Shown: one piece after another, positions 8,100-15,003 of the stretch
Layout: each line of letters begins with the position of its first letter
Numbering within the stretch: position 1 is the stretch's first letter
Virus record (IMG/VR): IMGVR_UViG_3300009073_000026
Coordinates: 1-36,467 of that record
DNA from: a virus
Reading direction: 5' to 3' (one strand)
Length of the DNA stretch: 36,467 nt
Notes under the pieces: generated by a model
What the model was told of the DNA's origin: nothing
Databases searched by the model: none
What the model saw: only the letters and a program-made list of their open reading frames with translations
Position numbers and translations under genes: made by a program

Positions 8100-8702
8100 C
8101 TACTTACTCTGCCAATCCTTAAGGGCTCTGCTGAAAAGCGACACGATATTTTCAAAGTCTTCTTTAGGCATCTTGAATACAGCGCTGTCGCTTATTATAT
8201 AAAAGTTGCGGCGACCATACTCGGATTTTGATGGATCGTAAACACCCGATAGCTGGATTTGCTCTAAACCGCATTTACAACTTGTCTTTAGTTTGCCGCC
8301 CCTCATATCTACATTGCCTATTAATGTATATACCTTATTAGCGCACTGAACGAACGTCTCTAGGTCTAGGAGTGTCAGGCTGGCAAAACTGTACCGCTTG
8401 TCGCGGTCGATGCTGACGTTGCTAGATACAGCTACATCACCTAAAAGACTACCTATAGAAATAGATGACAGCTCGGACTTTGTTTCTGTAGTGTTGATAC
8501 TCACAGTGAACGCCCTTGTCGTGTCTGTAGCAGCTAGGTCATAGCGACGGACATATTCTAAATCTATCTGAGAATGCAACTTGCTGAATAATGGACTATA
8601 AGATTTATTAAAACTGATCAACGTCTCCTCGACCGACTGGCCGATGGTGAGGGTACTAAGGGCCAGCAGGGCGATTATTGGAAGTATATTCTTTATTATC
8701 AT
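8100..8702 (-). CDS. Exported protein co-transcribed with the repressor
   Basis: 200 residues. A Sec signal peptide is clear: basic start, hydrophobic stretch LPIIALLALSTLTIG, and a cut near GQS. The rest is not recognised; it has a Ser/Thr-rich middle and a Cys pair in SCKCG. It begins 2 bases after the repressor-like gene on the same strand, so it should be made in the lysogen. That pattern fits a lysogenic-conversion protein, for example one that blocks superinfection at the envelope, but no family match is claimed. Confidence 0.75.
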   Translation of the reverse strand: MIIKNILPIIALLALSTLTIGQSVEETLISFNKSYSPLFSKLHSQIDLEYVRRYDLAATDTTRAFTVSINTTETKSELSSISIGSLLGDVAVSSNVSIDRDKRYSFASLTLLDLETFVQCANKVYTLIGNVDMRGGKLKTSCKCGLEQIQLSGVYDPSKSEYGRRNFYIISDSAVFKMPKEDFENIVSLFSRALKDWQSK

Positions 8703-8704
8703 AA

Positions 8705-9115
8705 CTAATTTTCTGAGACCTTGTCTTGATTTTTCTTGATGCGTTTTATCTCAAGCTCCAAATGTTTGATCCGTAGCTCTACAGCTTTGAGATTCATATC
8801 ATGTACTCTTATAAGCTTATCAACTGCCGCCCCTATCGCGTAACTAGGCTCTGCGACCACGCTCGGCTTACTATCAGCTAAAGGAAGATATGGCTGATAT
8901 TCCCCAGGCGAAACACTTGTGAAATATTCTGGAAATTGTCCGTATATGGCATTTCTGACTGAGTCTGTTCTTTTTGTTCGATTATATATTACACTATTTA
9001 ATTGATCGGGAGTTAAATTAACGAGTGGAGCTAACTCTTTAATACTCAAAGTTTTAGCAGTCTTAGACAGATCAACTTTTAGTCGCTCGATTATTTTAAT
9101 TAGTTCTAAATCCAA
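8705..9115 (-). CDS. Repressor-like helix-turn-helix protein
   Basis: 136 residues from a TTG start. A helix-turn-helix is likely at about 26-45 (IKELAPLVNLTPDQLNSVIY). The C-terminal third (about 92-136) is a charged coiled coil (LKAVELRIKHLELEIKRIKK) suited to oligomerisation. There is no S24-type protease domain, so self-cleavage like lambda CI is not expected. Opposite orientation to the Cro-like gene across a palindrome-rich gap marks it as the lysogeny repressor. It also heads the exported-protein operon. Confidence 0.75.
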   Translation of the reverse strand: MDLELIKIIERLKVDLSKTAKTLSIKELAPLVNLTPDQLNSVIYNRTKRTDSVRNAIYGQFPEYFTSVSPGEYQPYLPLADSKPSVVAEPSYAIGAAVDKLIRVHDMNLKAVELRIKHLELEIKRIKKNQDKVSEN

Positions 9116-9132
9116 AATTTTTAGTAAAAATT

Positions 9133-9148
9133 ATTGTTTATAAACAAT
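9133..9148. promoter_or_regulatory. Operator palindrome O1 in the repressor/Cro switch
   Basis: ATTGTTTATAAACAAT is a perfect 16-base palindrome, 17 bases upstream of the repressor TTG. It is well placed for autoregulation by either divergent protein. The half-site TGTTTA recurs in the second element. Confidence 0.65.
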
Positions 9149-9152
9149 TAAT

Positions 9153-9173
9153 TTGTATGTTTACATCGTACAA
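9153..9173. promoter_or_regulatory. Operator-like imperfect palindrome O2
   Basis: An imperfect dyad with TTGTA and TACAA ends around GTTTACAT, on the Cro side of O1 and about 20 bases from it centre to centre. Together with O1 it could form a two-operator switch. A TTG at its first base could extend the Cro-like gene, but the ATG at 9195 is preferred because this site looks regulatory. Confidence 0.45.
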
Positions 9174-9194
9174 CAAATAAAGAATTTGTTACAT

Positions 9195-9422
9195 ATGATA
9201 AAAATAGAATATACAGAAGCAGACGTTTTGACTTTTACGACATTCCCTGCACTCGCACGGGCGGCTGGTTTAAACTATAGAACTGTGCGCAATTATCTTT
9301 CTCAAAAGATTGCACGACCTAAGCCTTATGTCGTCAAACTGATCAACGAATCTGCTACTAAATTGAAACTTGATAAAATTAAACAGTTGACGGAAGATAG
9401 ACAAGCCGCGCAAGCGGTATAA
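9195..9422 (+). CDS. Cro-like helix-turn-helix protein
   Basis: 75 residues. A helix-turn-helix lies at about 18-37 (PALARAAGLNYRTVRNYLSQK), followed by a basic helix. Small size, a single DNA-binding domain and divergence from the repressor-like gene fit a Cro or early activator role. The frame can be extended to a TTG at 9153, but that would place coding sequence over the second operator dyad. The frame ends before two strong hairpins. Confidence 0.75.
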   Translation: MIKIEYTEADVLTFTTFPALARAAGLNYRTVRNYLSQKIARPKPYVVKLINESATKLKLDKIKQLTEDRQAAQAV

Positions 9423-9507
9423 AACACCTGAGATATTTTCGTCAAGTATAATATAAATCCTTAGCACACGCCGCGCTAAAAAGCTAGCACGGCAAATCAC
9501 ACCCTTG

Positions 9508-9534
9508 AAAGGCTCAGTAGTAACTGACCTTTTA
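9508..9534 (+). terminator. Hairpin after the Cro-like gene
   Basis: AAAGGCTCAGT and ACTGACCTTT pair with a one-base bulge and end in TTTT. It precedes a second, stronger terminator by about 15 bases. Confidence 0.45.
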
Positions 9535-9546
9535 TATCTAGTTATG

Positions 9547-9591
9547 CCCTTGGTTGGGATTTCGAAACTTTATCCAACCAGGGGTTTTTTT
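9547..9591 (+). terminator. Rho-independent terminator of the immediate-early transcript
   Basis: Arms CCCTTGGTTGG (9547-9557) and CCAACCAGGGG (9574-9584) pair with one G-U wobble and are followed by seven T. It separates the Cro-like gene from the replication genes, so readthrough or antitermination could control entry into the early programme. Apart from the two hairpins, the 260-base gap between genes shows nothing else. Confidence 0.8.
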
Positions 9592-9682
9592 AAAGCTTGA
9601 CATATGGCACTTTTATCTAATGCGTTGTTTAGCTGAATAAAATATTGACAATCATTATTGATAATTAACAAACAAATAAAGC

Positions 9683-9922
9683 ATGAAACTTGGAGACAAA
9701 TTACAAGACAGAGTAACAGGATTCACAGGTATAGCGGTTGCCGAAATACAGTACTTAAACGGCTGCAAACAATTTTGCATAAAGCCACGAATGTCAGAAG
9801 ATGGCAAAATGCCTGAAGGGCAATACATAGATATACACCAATTGCAACTAGTCCCAGTTGATCGTGTTGCGCCAGCCTCAATAAGCCCAGGAGGAGTTCA
9901 TCCTGACCAACCAAGTGAATAA
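9683..9922 (+). CDS. Conserved small phage protein of unknown function
   Basis: 79 residues. The N-terminal core (GDKLQDRVTGFTGIAVAEI, then YLNGCKQFCIKP) resembles a family of short phage and prophage proteins that share the pattern KVTGFxG...YLxGCxQ. No biochemical role is known to me. The C terminus is Pro-rich. It has an AT-rich leader with TTGATAATTAA just upstream and is the first gene after the strong terminator. Confidence 0.7.
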   Translation: MKLGDKLQDRVTGFTGIAVAEIQYLNGCKQFCIKPRMSEDGKMPEGQYIDIHQLQLVPVDRVAPASISPGGVHPDQPSE

Positions 9923-9941
9923 AAATAAACAAAGTACTATT

Positions 9942-9996
9942 CGGCCCGACCACACCAAAAAACCAAATCCAGCGTCGGGATATCTTGGTCGGGTCG
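9942..9996 (+). promoter_or_regulatory. Long inverted repeat in the leader before 10090
   Basis: CGGCCCGACCA (9942-9952) pairs with TGGTCGGGTCG (9986-9996) with one G-U wobble across a 33-base loop. A shorter TAGTAG/CTACTA hairpin follows near 10027. There is no T run after either, so this looks more like a structured leader or protein-binding site than a terminator. Confidence 0.4.
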
Positions 9997-10089
9997 AGGG
10001 TACTCTGCAAAATATTACACTCCTTAGTGTTAGTAGTTTCTACTAGGGGGTCGTAGTTCCTTTTTCCCATAATTAAGAGGGTCGGAGTC

Positions 10090-10431
10090 ATGAGCCGACC
10101 CAATTTTCTAAGAAAATCAAAAACTTACAACAAAATGAAAAAACACCTTGAGCTATTCGAGGAGTATAATAAAGAAATGCCTGAAATCTATCGGCGATAC
10201 AAAAGGATCGTTTCCGAAAGAATACAAATGGGCGTCAGGTCTATCTCCAGCCAAAAAATATTTAATGAGATAAGAAAAGAGATCCGATACGAAATGTCGA
10301 TCAGAAACTCACGCCGACGATTTAAGCTTGACAACAATTACGCCCCGATCTATGCTCGAAAATTCATTTCAGATTATCCGAAATATTCCTATTTATTCAA
10401 ATTCAGAAAAACGAAACATGATGAACACTAA
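10090..10431 (+). CDS. Conserved phage protein of unknown function
   Basis: 113 residues, strongly basic. The middle and C-terminal parts (SISSQKIFNEIRKEIRYE, then FKLDNNYAPIYARKFIS) resemble a widespread family of phage early proteins of unknown function, in which a helical DNA-contacting unit is followed by a conserved NNxxxxxYAR segment. It overlaps the next gene by 14 bases and lies in the early block before the replication initiator. Confidence 0.7.
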   Translation: MSRPNFLRKSKTYNKMKKHLELFEEYNKEMPEIYRRYKRIVSERIQMGVRSISSQKIFNEIRKEIRYEMSIRNSRRRFKLDNNYAPIYARKFISDYPKYSYLFKFRKTKHDEH

Positions 10432-10765
10432 TAAGAAATATCGCGCCATGCCGCTGGCGTATTTCATCAACAGGCACGGTCGACTTTTTATCTTTAATAA
10501 AAAGATACGTCACTCTGCATCAAGCAATTTTTCATTCGACGAGTATCGTGGCGTTAGTTATGTCGGGCTAAAGTTTCCCTTACCTGGAGTCGCCTCGCTG
10601 CCTATCTCTGCAACTGCCAAAATGGAACAGATATCTAAACAAGTCGCCTTAGCTAAATATGAAATTCAGTATAAAGCTCTGATCAGTTTTCTCAAAACGA
10701 CCAAGCGATCAAATATCCACCAGGTCAATACACTGCCATCGAGTCGGAAAATATTTAGTCGATAG
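10418..10765 (+). CDS. Hypothetical early protein
   Basis: 115 residues from ATG 10418 (a second ATG follows directly). A longer frame reaching 10328 would lie entirely inside the previous gene and is not favoured. No domain is recognised; the protein is basic, with FDEYRGVSYVGLKFPLPG as its most distinctive segment. The overlap with the gene before suggests translational coupling. Confidence 0.55.
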   Translation: MMNTNKKYRAMPLAYFINRHGRLFIFNKKIRHSASSNFSFDEYRGVSYVGLKFPLPGVASLPISATAKMEQISKQVALAKYEIQYKALISFLKTTKRSNIHQVNTLPSSRKIFSR

Positions 10766-10792
10766 TTTTTTTAATTCACAACTGATAATTAA

Positions 10793-11620
10793 ATGAGGAT
10801 AAACGGATTCTTACAGCTCAAGGAATTTTACAAGATCGTGCTCACTAATCGACACCCTATAAAGCCGCAACACATTAGCCTATACATATTCTATCTTAAT
10901 CAGAATAACAGTTGCGGCTGGATAGAGTGGTTTCAATGCCCTTTTGAGTTTGCTATGGCAGGAGCTAGCTTGACCAATCGTAGGACTTATTATAAATGTC
11001 TCGAAGATCTACAAGTTTGGAAACTGATCGAATACCAAAAAGGGTCGAATCAGTGGACTGCTCCACTGATAAAAGTGGTTGTGCTTAAACGCACATGCAC
11101 TGCCACTTCCACTGCCATACGCACTGCCACTTCCACTGCCACACGCACTGCCACACGCACTGCCACACGCACTGCCACTTCCACTGCCATACATAATAAA
11201 ACTTTAAACTATAAACCTATAACGGGTAACAGCGAACTCGGAGAAAATGCCCCTGAAGAAATACCGATCAATGAATCAAAACAAAAATTTGAGATCGAGG
11301 CGGTCGCCTATCTCGCATCAAAACACCTGTACACGCCAAGCGCGTCGCAGATCGCGCCGCTGCGATCGCTAGAGCGTAGGATAAGGAAATCAATCGAGAG
11401 CCGCGAGGGCCAACAATGGAGAGAAGTATCGACGGAGGCTGTTATCGATTTTTTCAAAGAGATGATAGAAAGCTTGGACGACTGGCAAAGGAAAAACAGA
11501 TTCCAGCCTGACCTATGGGCGAGGGATTTCGACGCGATCGTCAACGGAATGAGACCAACGCCCTCAGCTCTACCGTATTCGATCGACTACTCTAATTGTA
11601 AAAATGACTGGCTAACATGA
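10793..11620 (+). CDS. Replication initiator-like winged-helix protein carrying origin-like repeats
   Basis: 275 residues. The N-terminal 95 (FAMAGASLTNRRTYYKCLEDL, WKLIEY) read as a winged helix of the kind seen in DnaD-like and phage O-type initiators. A linker of about 32 residues is a low-complexity Thr/Ala/Arg/Ser repeat (TATS and TATR units), encoded by eight 12-base DNA repeats. The C-terminal part (WREVSTEAVIDFFKEMIESL, FQPDLWARDFDAIV) would contact the helicase loader. It overlaps the DnaC-like gene by 4 bases, the classic initiator-loader order. The alternative is a transcription regulator. Confidence 0.75.
   Translation: MRINGFLQLKEFYKIVLTNRHPIKPQHISLYIFYLNQNNSCGWIEWFQCPFEFAMAGASLTNRRTYYKCLEDLQVWKLIEYQKGSNQWTAPLIKVVVLKRTCTATSTAIRTATSTATRTATRTATRTATSTAIHNKTLNYKPITGNSELGENAPEEIPINESKQKFEIEAVAYLASKHLYTPSASQIAPLRSLERRIRKSIESREGQQWREVSTEAVIDFFKEMIESLDDWQRKNRFQPDLWARDFDAIVNGMRPTPSALPYSIDYSNCKNDWLT
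11099..11194 (+). repeat. Eight 12-base iterons, putative replication origin
   Basis: Eight tandem units of the ACTGCCACACGC type (starts at 11099, 11111, 11123, 11135, 11147, 11159, 11171 and 11183), varying only in bases 8-12. An AT-rich run (about 11193-11221, containing ATAATAAAACTTTAAAC) follows at once. Iterons plus an AT-rich unwinding element inside the initiator gene is the layout of the lambda origin within gene O. Confidence 0.6.
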
Positions 11621-12390
11621 ATCAACAAAAGACGAGCGAGTATATGGATTACGAAATGGCAGTCACTTTGCAAAAGACTTGTTTTAGTGACCGCGAGAAA
11701 AAACCGAGCGCACCTACTAGGATAAGCGAAGTGACGCCAACAGCAAAAAGAAGGATAAAGCGAGGGCATAAGAAAGTAAAAGTAGCGACGTCCGAAATGC
11801 TGATCACATACGACGGACTCCGTCGAGGTCTACATAAAACCCTCAAGGGTCGTGTCAAAGGCCCTTTGAAATTTACAGATGATCAAACGAAGATTATTAG
11901 ACAGCTTGTTAGATATTTTACTGGCGACCCGAATAGCGAACTTGATCCCGATAAATCAATCTACTTATACGGGAGTTATGGAACAGGCAAAACCACACTA
12001 TTGAGATCAATACTATCGCTGCTACATGATGCCGATCGTCGAGGGTACTCAAATAGTTATTCGTGTGAAATGCTCGACTACAAAGAATTGATCTACAAAA
12101 TAAAAAGCAAGGGCGACTCAAGCATCATTACAAACTATGATAATGTAATGATCGACGACCTAGGCTACACGGAGCAGTCAGAAATAAATATATACGGAAA
12201 CTCAGAGGATCTAGTCACGTCGATAATTTACAATAGACACAAAAAACGCCGACGCCTCAAGACTCACATCACTAGCAACCTATCGCCTGAGAAGTTACTC
12301 AAAAGTCATGGCGAGGGCACTTACTCAAGACTGGTCGAGATGTGCAATATAATTTTTTATCAATCAGAAAACTTAAGATTAAAAAAATGA
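11617..12390 (+). CDS. DnaC/DnaI-like helicase loader ATPase
   Basis: 257 residues. The AAA+ core shows Walker A GSYGTGKTT (119-127), Walker B VMIDDLGY (177-184), a sensor 1 region (THITSNLSPE, about 221-230) and an arginine-bearing segment YSRLVEMC near the C terminus. The basic N-terminal 60 residues would hold the helicase or initiator. It should load the host replicative helicase at the phage origin; no phage helicase is visible in the window. It is translationally coupled to the initiator by an ATGA overlap. Confidence 0.92.
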   Translation: MNQQKTSEYMDYEMAVTLQKTCFSDREKKPSAPTRISEVTPTAKRRIKRGHKKVKVATSEMLITYDGLRRGLHKTLKGRVKGPLKFTDDQTKIIRQLVRYFTGDPNSELDPDKSIYLYGSYGTGKTTLLRSILSLLHDADRRGYSNSYSCEMLDYKELIYKIKSKGDSSIITNYDNVMIDDLGYTEQSEINIYGNSEDLVTSIIYNRHKKRRRLKTHITSNLSPEKLLKSHGEGTYSRLVEMCNIIFYQSENLRLKK

Positions 12391-12767
12391 CAGGCAAAGC
12401 AGCACAAAATACAAACAGCCAGCAACGAATTGAACTGGAGAGAAAAACCCATACCCTTGATGAAGTCAAAGAGTATCACAAATCAATGCTTGAGATAATT
12501 GAAGATTCGGAAGAGAAGGACGCACAGATCGCCCGACTGGAGACCAAACTAGAAGATAAGCACGACGAAATTGAAGAACTAGAAGAAGAGATAAGCGATA
12601 AAAACGAAATACTGACAGAGTTTGAAGATTCATTTGTTGCGTCCGCTCACAACGGTCACGAACCTATCATTCTCGAAAAAATAGAGCAACTACTGACCAA
12701 GTGCAGAAACGGACAACTCACTTACAAAGAAATAGAGGCATCGCTGGACGGGATGCTATCTGACTGA
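12387..12767 (+). CDS. Acidic coiled-coil protein
   Basis: 126 residues from the ATG that overlaps the loader stop (ATGA). A frame reaching 12342 exists but would intrude into the loader gene. Residues about 30-80 form a strongly charged coiled coil (ARLETKLEDKHDEIEELEEE). The rest is helical (ILEKIEQLLTKCRNGQLTYKEIEASL). The function is unknown; a replication adaptor role is inferred from its place between loader and clamp. Confidence 0.7.
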   Translation: MTGKAAQNTNSQQRIELERKTHTLDEVKEYHKSMLEIIEDSEEKDAQIARLETKLEDKHDEIEELEEEISDKNEILTEFEDSFVASAHNGHEPIILEKIEQLLTKCRNGQLTYKEIEASLDGMLSD

Positions 12768-12800
12768 TAATTAAAAACAAATAACTAATCACGATAAATT

Positions 12801-13865
12801 ATGAAAATAGAAAAGTCAATACTTGAGTCGGCTATCGCTAAAATATTTCCACTAGTATCGGAGTCGCCCGTTTTACCGATCCTCGACACGATCTTGATCA
12901 AGTCAAGCGGTAAAAACAAGATCCTATTCGCAGCGAGTAACATCAGGACGACCGCATCGATCACCATCAAGGCGGCACACGCTAAGCCGCTGCAAATGTG
13001 TGTCAATGGAAAACTACTATATAACACGCTGAAAAATTCTCCCGACCAGCCGATCAAACTAGAGGCGGTCAAAAAAATGCTAAGGATCACAACGACGTCG
13101 GGCGTGTATGAAATTGCAATCGAGTCACCTGACGATTTTCCGACACTACCCAAGGCAGACCCAGCCGCTGAACTTGTCGATAACTTTATCCCATCTATCG
13201 CGAGCGTCGCGTTTTCTGCTGCGACAGACCAGCTCAGGATCAATCTAACAGGAATTTATATATCTCCCGAAGTCATAGCCTCAACGGACGCGCATAGACT
13301 TACTATCATAAAGCAGCCGATCAAGATCCCTAAGCCGATCACGCTACCAGCCGAAGCCGCTAAGTACACCAGCACGATCGAGCTACCTGAGCAAATAAGC
13401 ATATTTGCAACAGATAACAACCTCACTATATACGCTCCAATCGAGGACGGCGAAATACTGATCAGCTCTAAACTTATCGCCGAAAAATATCCTGACATCG
13501 CGGCGGTGATACCAGCCAAGAAAAAAGCATCCATCAGCACACTATCACGATCAGCCCTACAAGCGGCACTATCTAGGATAAGGATATACAGCGATCAAGA
13601 CGACGTCTTTATCGCACTGACCAAGAACGAATTAATACTGAGAGCAAAGAGCGCGACCTATCAGAACCAAGCTAAAGAGGCCATCGATATTGACGGCAAT
13701 GACAAGGAAGAAGAACACTATATAAACGCTAAATATGTAGCGGACGCGCTCAAGTTTGTAGCCGACGAAGATCTACAGATCGAGACCCACAAAGCAAATA
13801 TTTTGTTTTATCCAGTCGGCGACCGTTCTAAATTTTGTCTAGTAATGAATAAAACGAAACCATGA
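12801..13865 (+). CDS. dnaN: Sliding clamp, DNA polymerase III beta subunit-like
   Basis: 354 residues, about the length of bacterial DnaN and built of the expected three similar domains (about 1-115, 120-240, 245-354). Family marks are LPILDTILI near the N terminus, YEIAIESPDDFPTLP, the second-domain GIYISPEVIASTDAHRL, ISSKLIAEKYPDIAAVIP, and a final domain ending KFCLVMN. It should form a dimeric ring tethering the host polymerase to DNA. It lies between the helicase-loader block and a helix-turn-helix gene whose ATG overlaps its stop. A full-length clamp is uncommon in a siphophage this small, and no polymerase accompanies it. Confidence 0.93.
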   Translation: MKIEKSILESAIAKIFPLVSESPVLPILDTILIKSSGKNKILFAASNIRTTASITIKAAHAKPLQMCVNGKLLYNTLKNSPDQPIKLEAVKKMLRITTTSGVYEIAIESPDDFPTLPKADPAAELVDNFIPSIASVAFSAATDQLRINLTGIYISPEVIASTDAHRLTIIKQPIKIPKPITLPAEAAKYTSTIELPEQISIFATDNNLTIYAPIEDGEILISSKLIAEKYPDIAAVIPAKKKASISTLSRSALQAALSRIRIYSDQDDVFIALTKNELILRAKSATYQNQAKEAIDIDGNDKEEEHYINAKYVADALKFVADEDLQIETHKANILFYPVGDRSKFCLVMNKTKP

Positions 13866-14176
13866 TGTTATCACCTGAGACCCAAGCTATCGCCGACTTA
13901 CTTAAGGCAATATTAAAACCAGCCATCAGCGAGGTCGTACTAGAAGCCGTCGACATAGGCACGACCCTCAAGGATTTGCCGCCCGTTATGAGTCAGGCGA
14001 CTGTCGCTCGCGCTCTAGACAAACATCCCTCTACGATATGCTCCTGGATCAAGAGCGGACATATAAAGACCGTATTCGTGCATGATATCGCACACATCGA
14101 AAAAACTGAATTACTGCGATTTATAGTCGATAGGAATATAGGCAAAGGAGCAGCTAGAAAAAAACTGAGCGCATGA
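13862..14176 (+). CDS. Helix-turn-helix DNA-binding protein (excisionase-like domain)
   Basis: 104 residues. Residues 43-64 (MSQATVARALDKHPSTICSW) form a MerR/excisionase-type helix-turn-helix, followed by a wing (IKTVFVHDIAHIE). The first 40 residues are helical and may dimerise. ATGATG at the start overlaps the dnaN stop. It could be an excisionase working with the distant integrase, or an early transcription regulator; the sequence does not decide. Confidence 0.7.
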   Translation: MMLSPETQAIADLLKAILKPAISEVVLEAVDIGTTLKDLPPVMSQATVARALDKHPSTICSWIKSGHIKTVFVHDIAHIEKTELLRFIVDRNIGKGAARKKLSA

Positions 14177-14331
14177 TCATAGTATCATTGATCGGCTTTG
14201 TGTTTTTCGTTGTATGGTTTATCGTTAAGATCATCGAGCTTATCATTAAGCGTAATCGGCCAGTCGATAAACACGGCGAAGTAATCAGGTATCGCTGGCA
14301 ACGTCACCAGGTCAAAGCTGATCATCAGTAA
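14173..14331 (+). CDS. Small one-segment membrane protein
   Basis: 52 residues, starting at an ATG that overlaps the previous stop by 4 bases. It begins MIIVSLIGFVFFVVWFIVK, a single hydrophobic segment at about 2-24, and ends in a basic, His-rich cytoplasmic tail (RYRWQRHQVKADHQ). The function is unknown. Such small early membrane proteins can affect the host envelope or exclude other phages, but that is only a possibility. Confidence 0.6.
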   Translation: MIIVSLIGFVFFVVWFIVKIIELIIKRNRPVDKHGEVIRYRWQRHQVKADHQ

Positions 14332-14343
14332 TATATTATCGAC

Positions 14344-14556
14344 ATGAATTATAATCAATGGCATACCTCGGAAAATCTAAAAGCAGAAAGAGACAAAGCC
14401 GTCGCGCTTATCGAATTGATCGACAAGAAAATAAAGTCGGACTTTAGGATATACGACTTTAGTAAATGCAAAAATTGCGGAGGTCGCGGCGGATATCTCG
14501 GCGGCGATTATCATACAGTATGGAAAAATTGTACTTATTGCAAATCAAATAATTAA
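14344..14556 (+). CDS. Small zinc-ribbon protein
   Basis: 70 residues. A helical N-terminal half is followed by CKNC (Cys42, Cys45) with a GGRGGYLGG turn, and CTYC (Cys63, Cys66), a DnaJ-like zinc ribbon. It follows the small membrane-protein gene after 12 bases and belongs to the early block. The function is not known. Confidence 0.65.
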   Translation: MNYNQWHTSENLKAERDKAVALIELIDKKIKSDFRIYDFSKCKNCGGRGGYLGGDYHTVWKNCTYCKSNN

Positions 14557-14573
14557 AACAAATAAATCACGAC

Positions 14574-14951
14574 ATGAAACTAATACCAGTATTCGACACA
14601 AGTAACATCACGGTCGGCGACACGCTACTGATCGAAACTAGAGACTCAGGTCTCGACGGTCTGCAGCTGCGTAGGATAACAGAGATACACGCCGATCTAA
14701 TATTACTCGATGACAAAGACCTCGACCGCCGAATCATATTTTTAAAGGACTATCAAACAGGGAGCGAGAAGTGCTGGGTATTGATAGCGTCTAAAGTTAT
14801 GAGTCTCAAAGAGATCTTGGCACGGATTCCGCACAGCAAAGAAATCGGATCAACGGTCTGTGATTGCTACAAAAAAATGGGAGGGCCACACACCAAGACT
14901 TGCAAATGTGAAAAATGCGGAAACCTTATTGCTGGACGACCCCGACCCTAA
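14574..14951 (+). CDS. Hypothetical protein with C-terminal cysteine cluster
   Basis: 125 residues. The N-terminal 75 look like a small beta-barrel (VGDTLLIET, ITEIHADLILLDD). The C-terminal part has CDC (Cys96, Cys98) and CKCEKC (Cys110, Cys112, Cys115), probably a zinc site. It is not recognised. A 23-base string identical to part of the fibre gene at 31383 begins just after its stop. Confidence 0.6.
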   Translation: MKLIPVFDTSNITVGDTLLIETRDSGLDGLQLRRITEIHADLILLDDKDLDRRIIFLKDYQTGSEKCWVLIASKVMSLKEILARIPHSKEIGSTVCDCYKKMGGPHTKTCKCEKCGNLIAGRPRP

Positions 14952-15003
14952 AGGCAATACCGTGACATTACCAATCATCAATTAATAATTATCAATTTAA
15001 AAA

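Noticed and set aside
9153-9194. N-terminal extension of the Cro-like gene from a TTG
   Set aside because: The extension would encode the operator dyad and has no helix-turn-helix relevance; ATG 9195 gives a normal Cro-sized protein.
11009-11194. Minus-strand frame made of Gly/Ser/Ala repeats
   Set aside because: It is the reverse reading of the 12-base iterons in the initiator gene.
11099-11194. A CRISPR array at the short repeats
   Set aside because: The repeats are 12 bases with no spacers and lie in frame within a gene.
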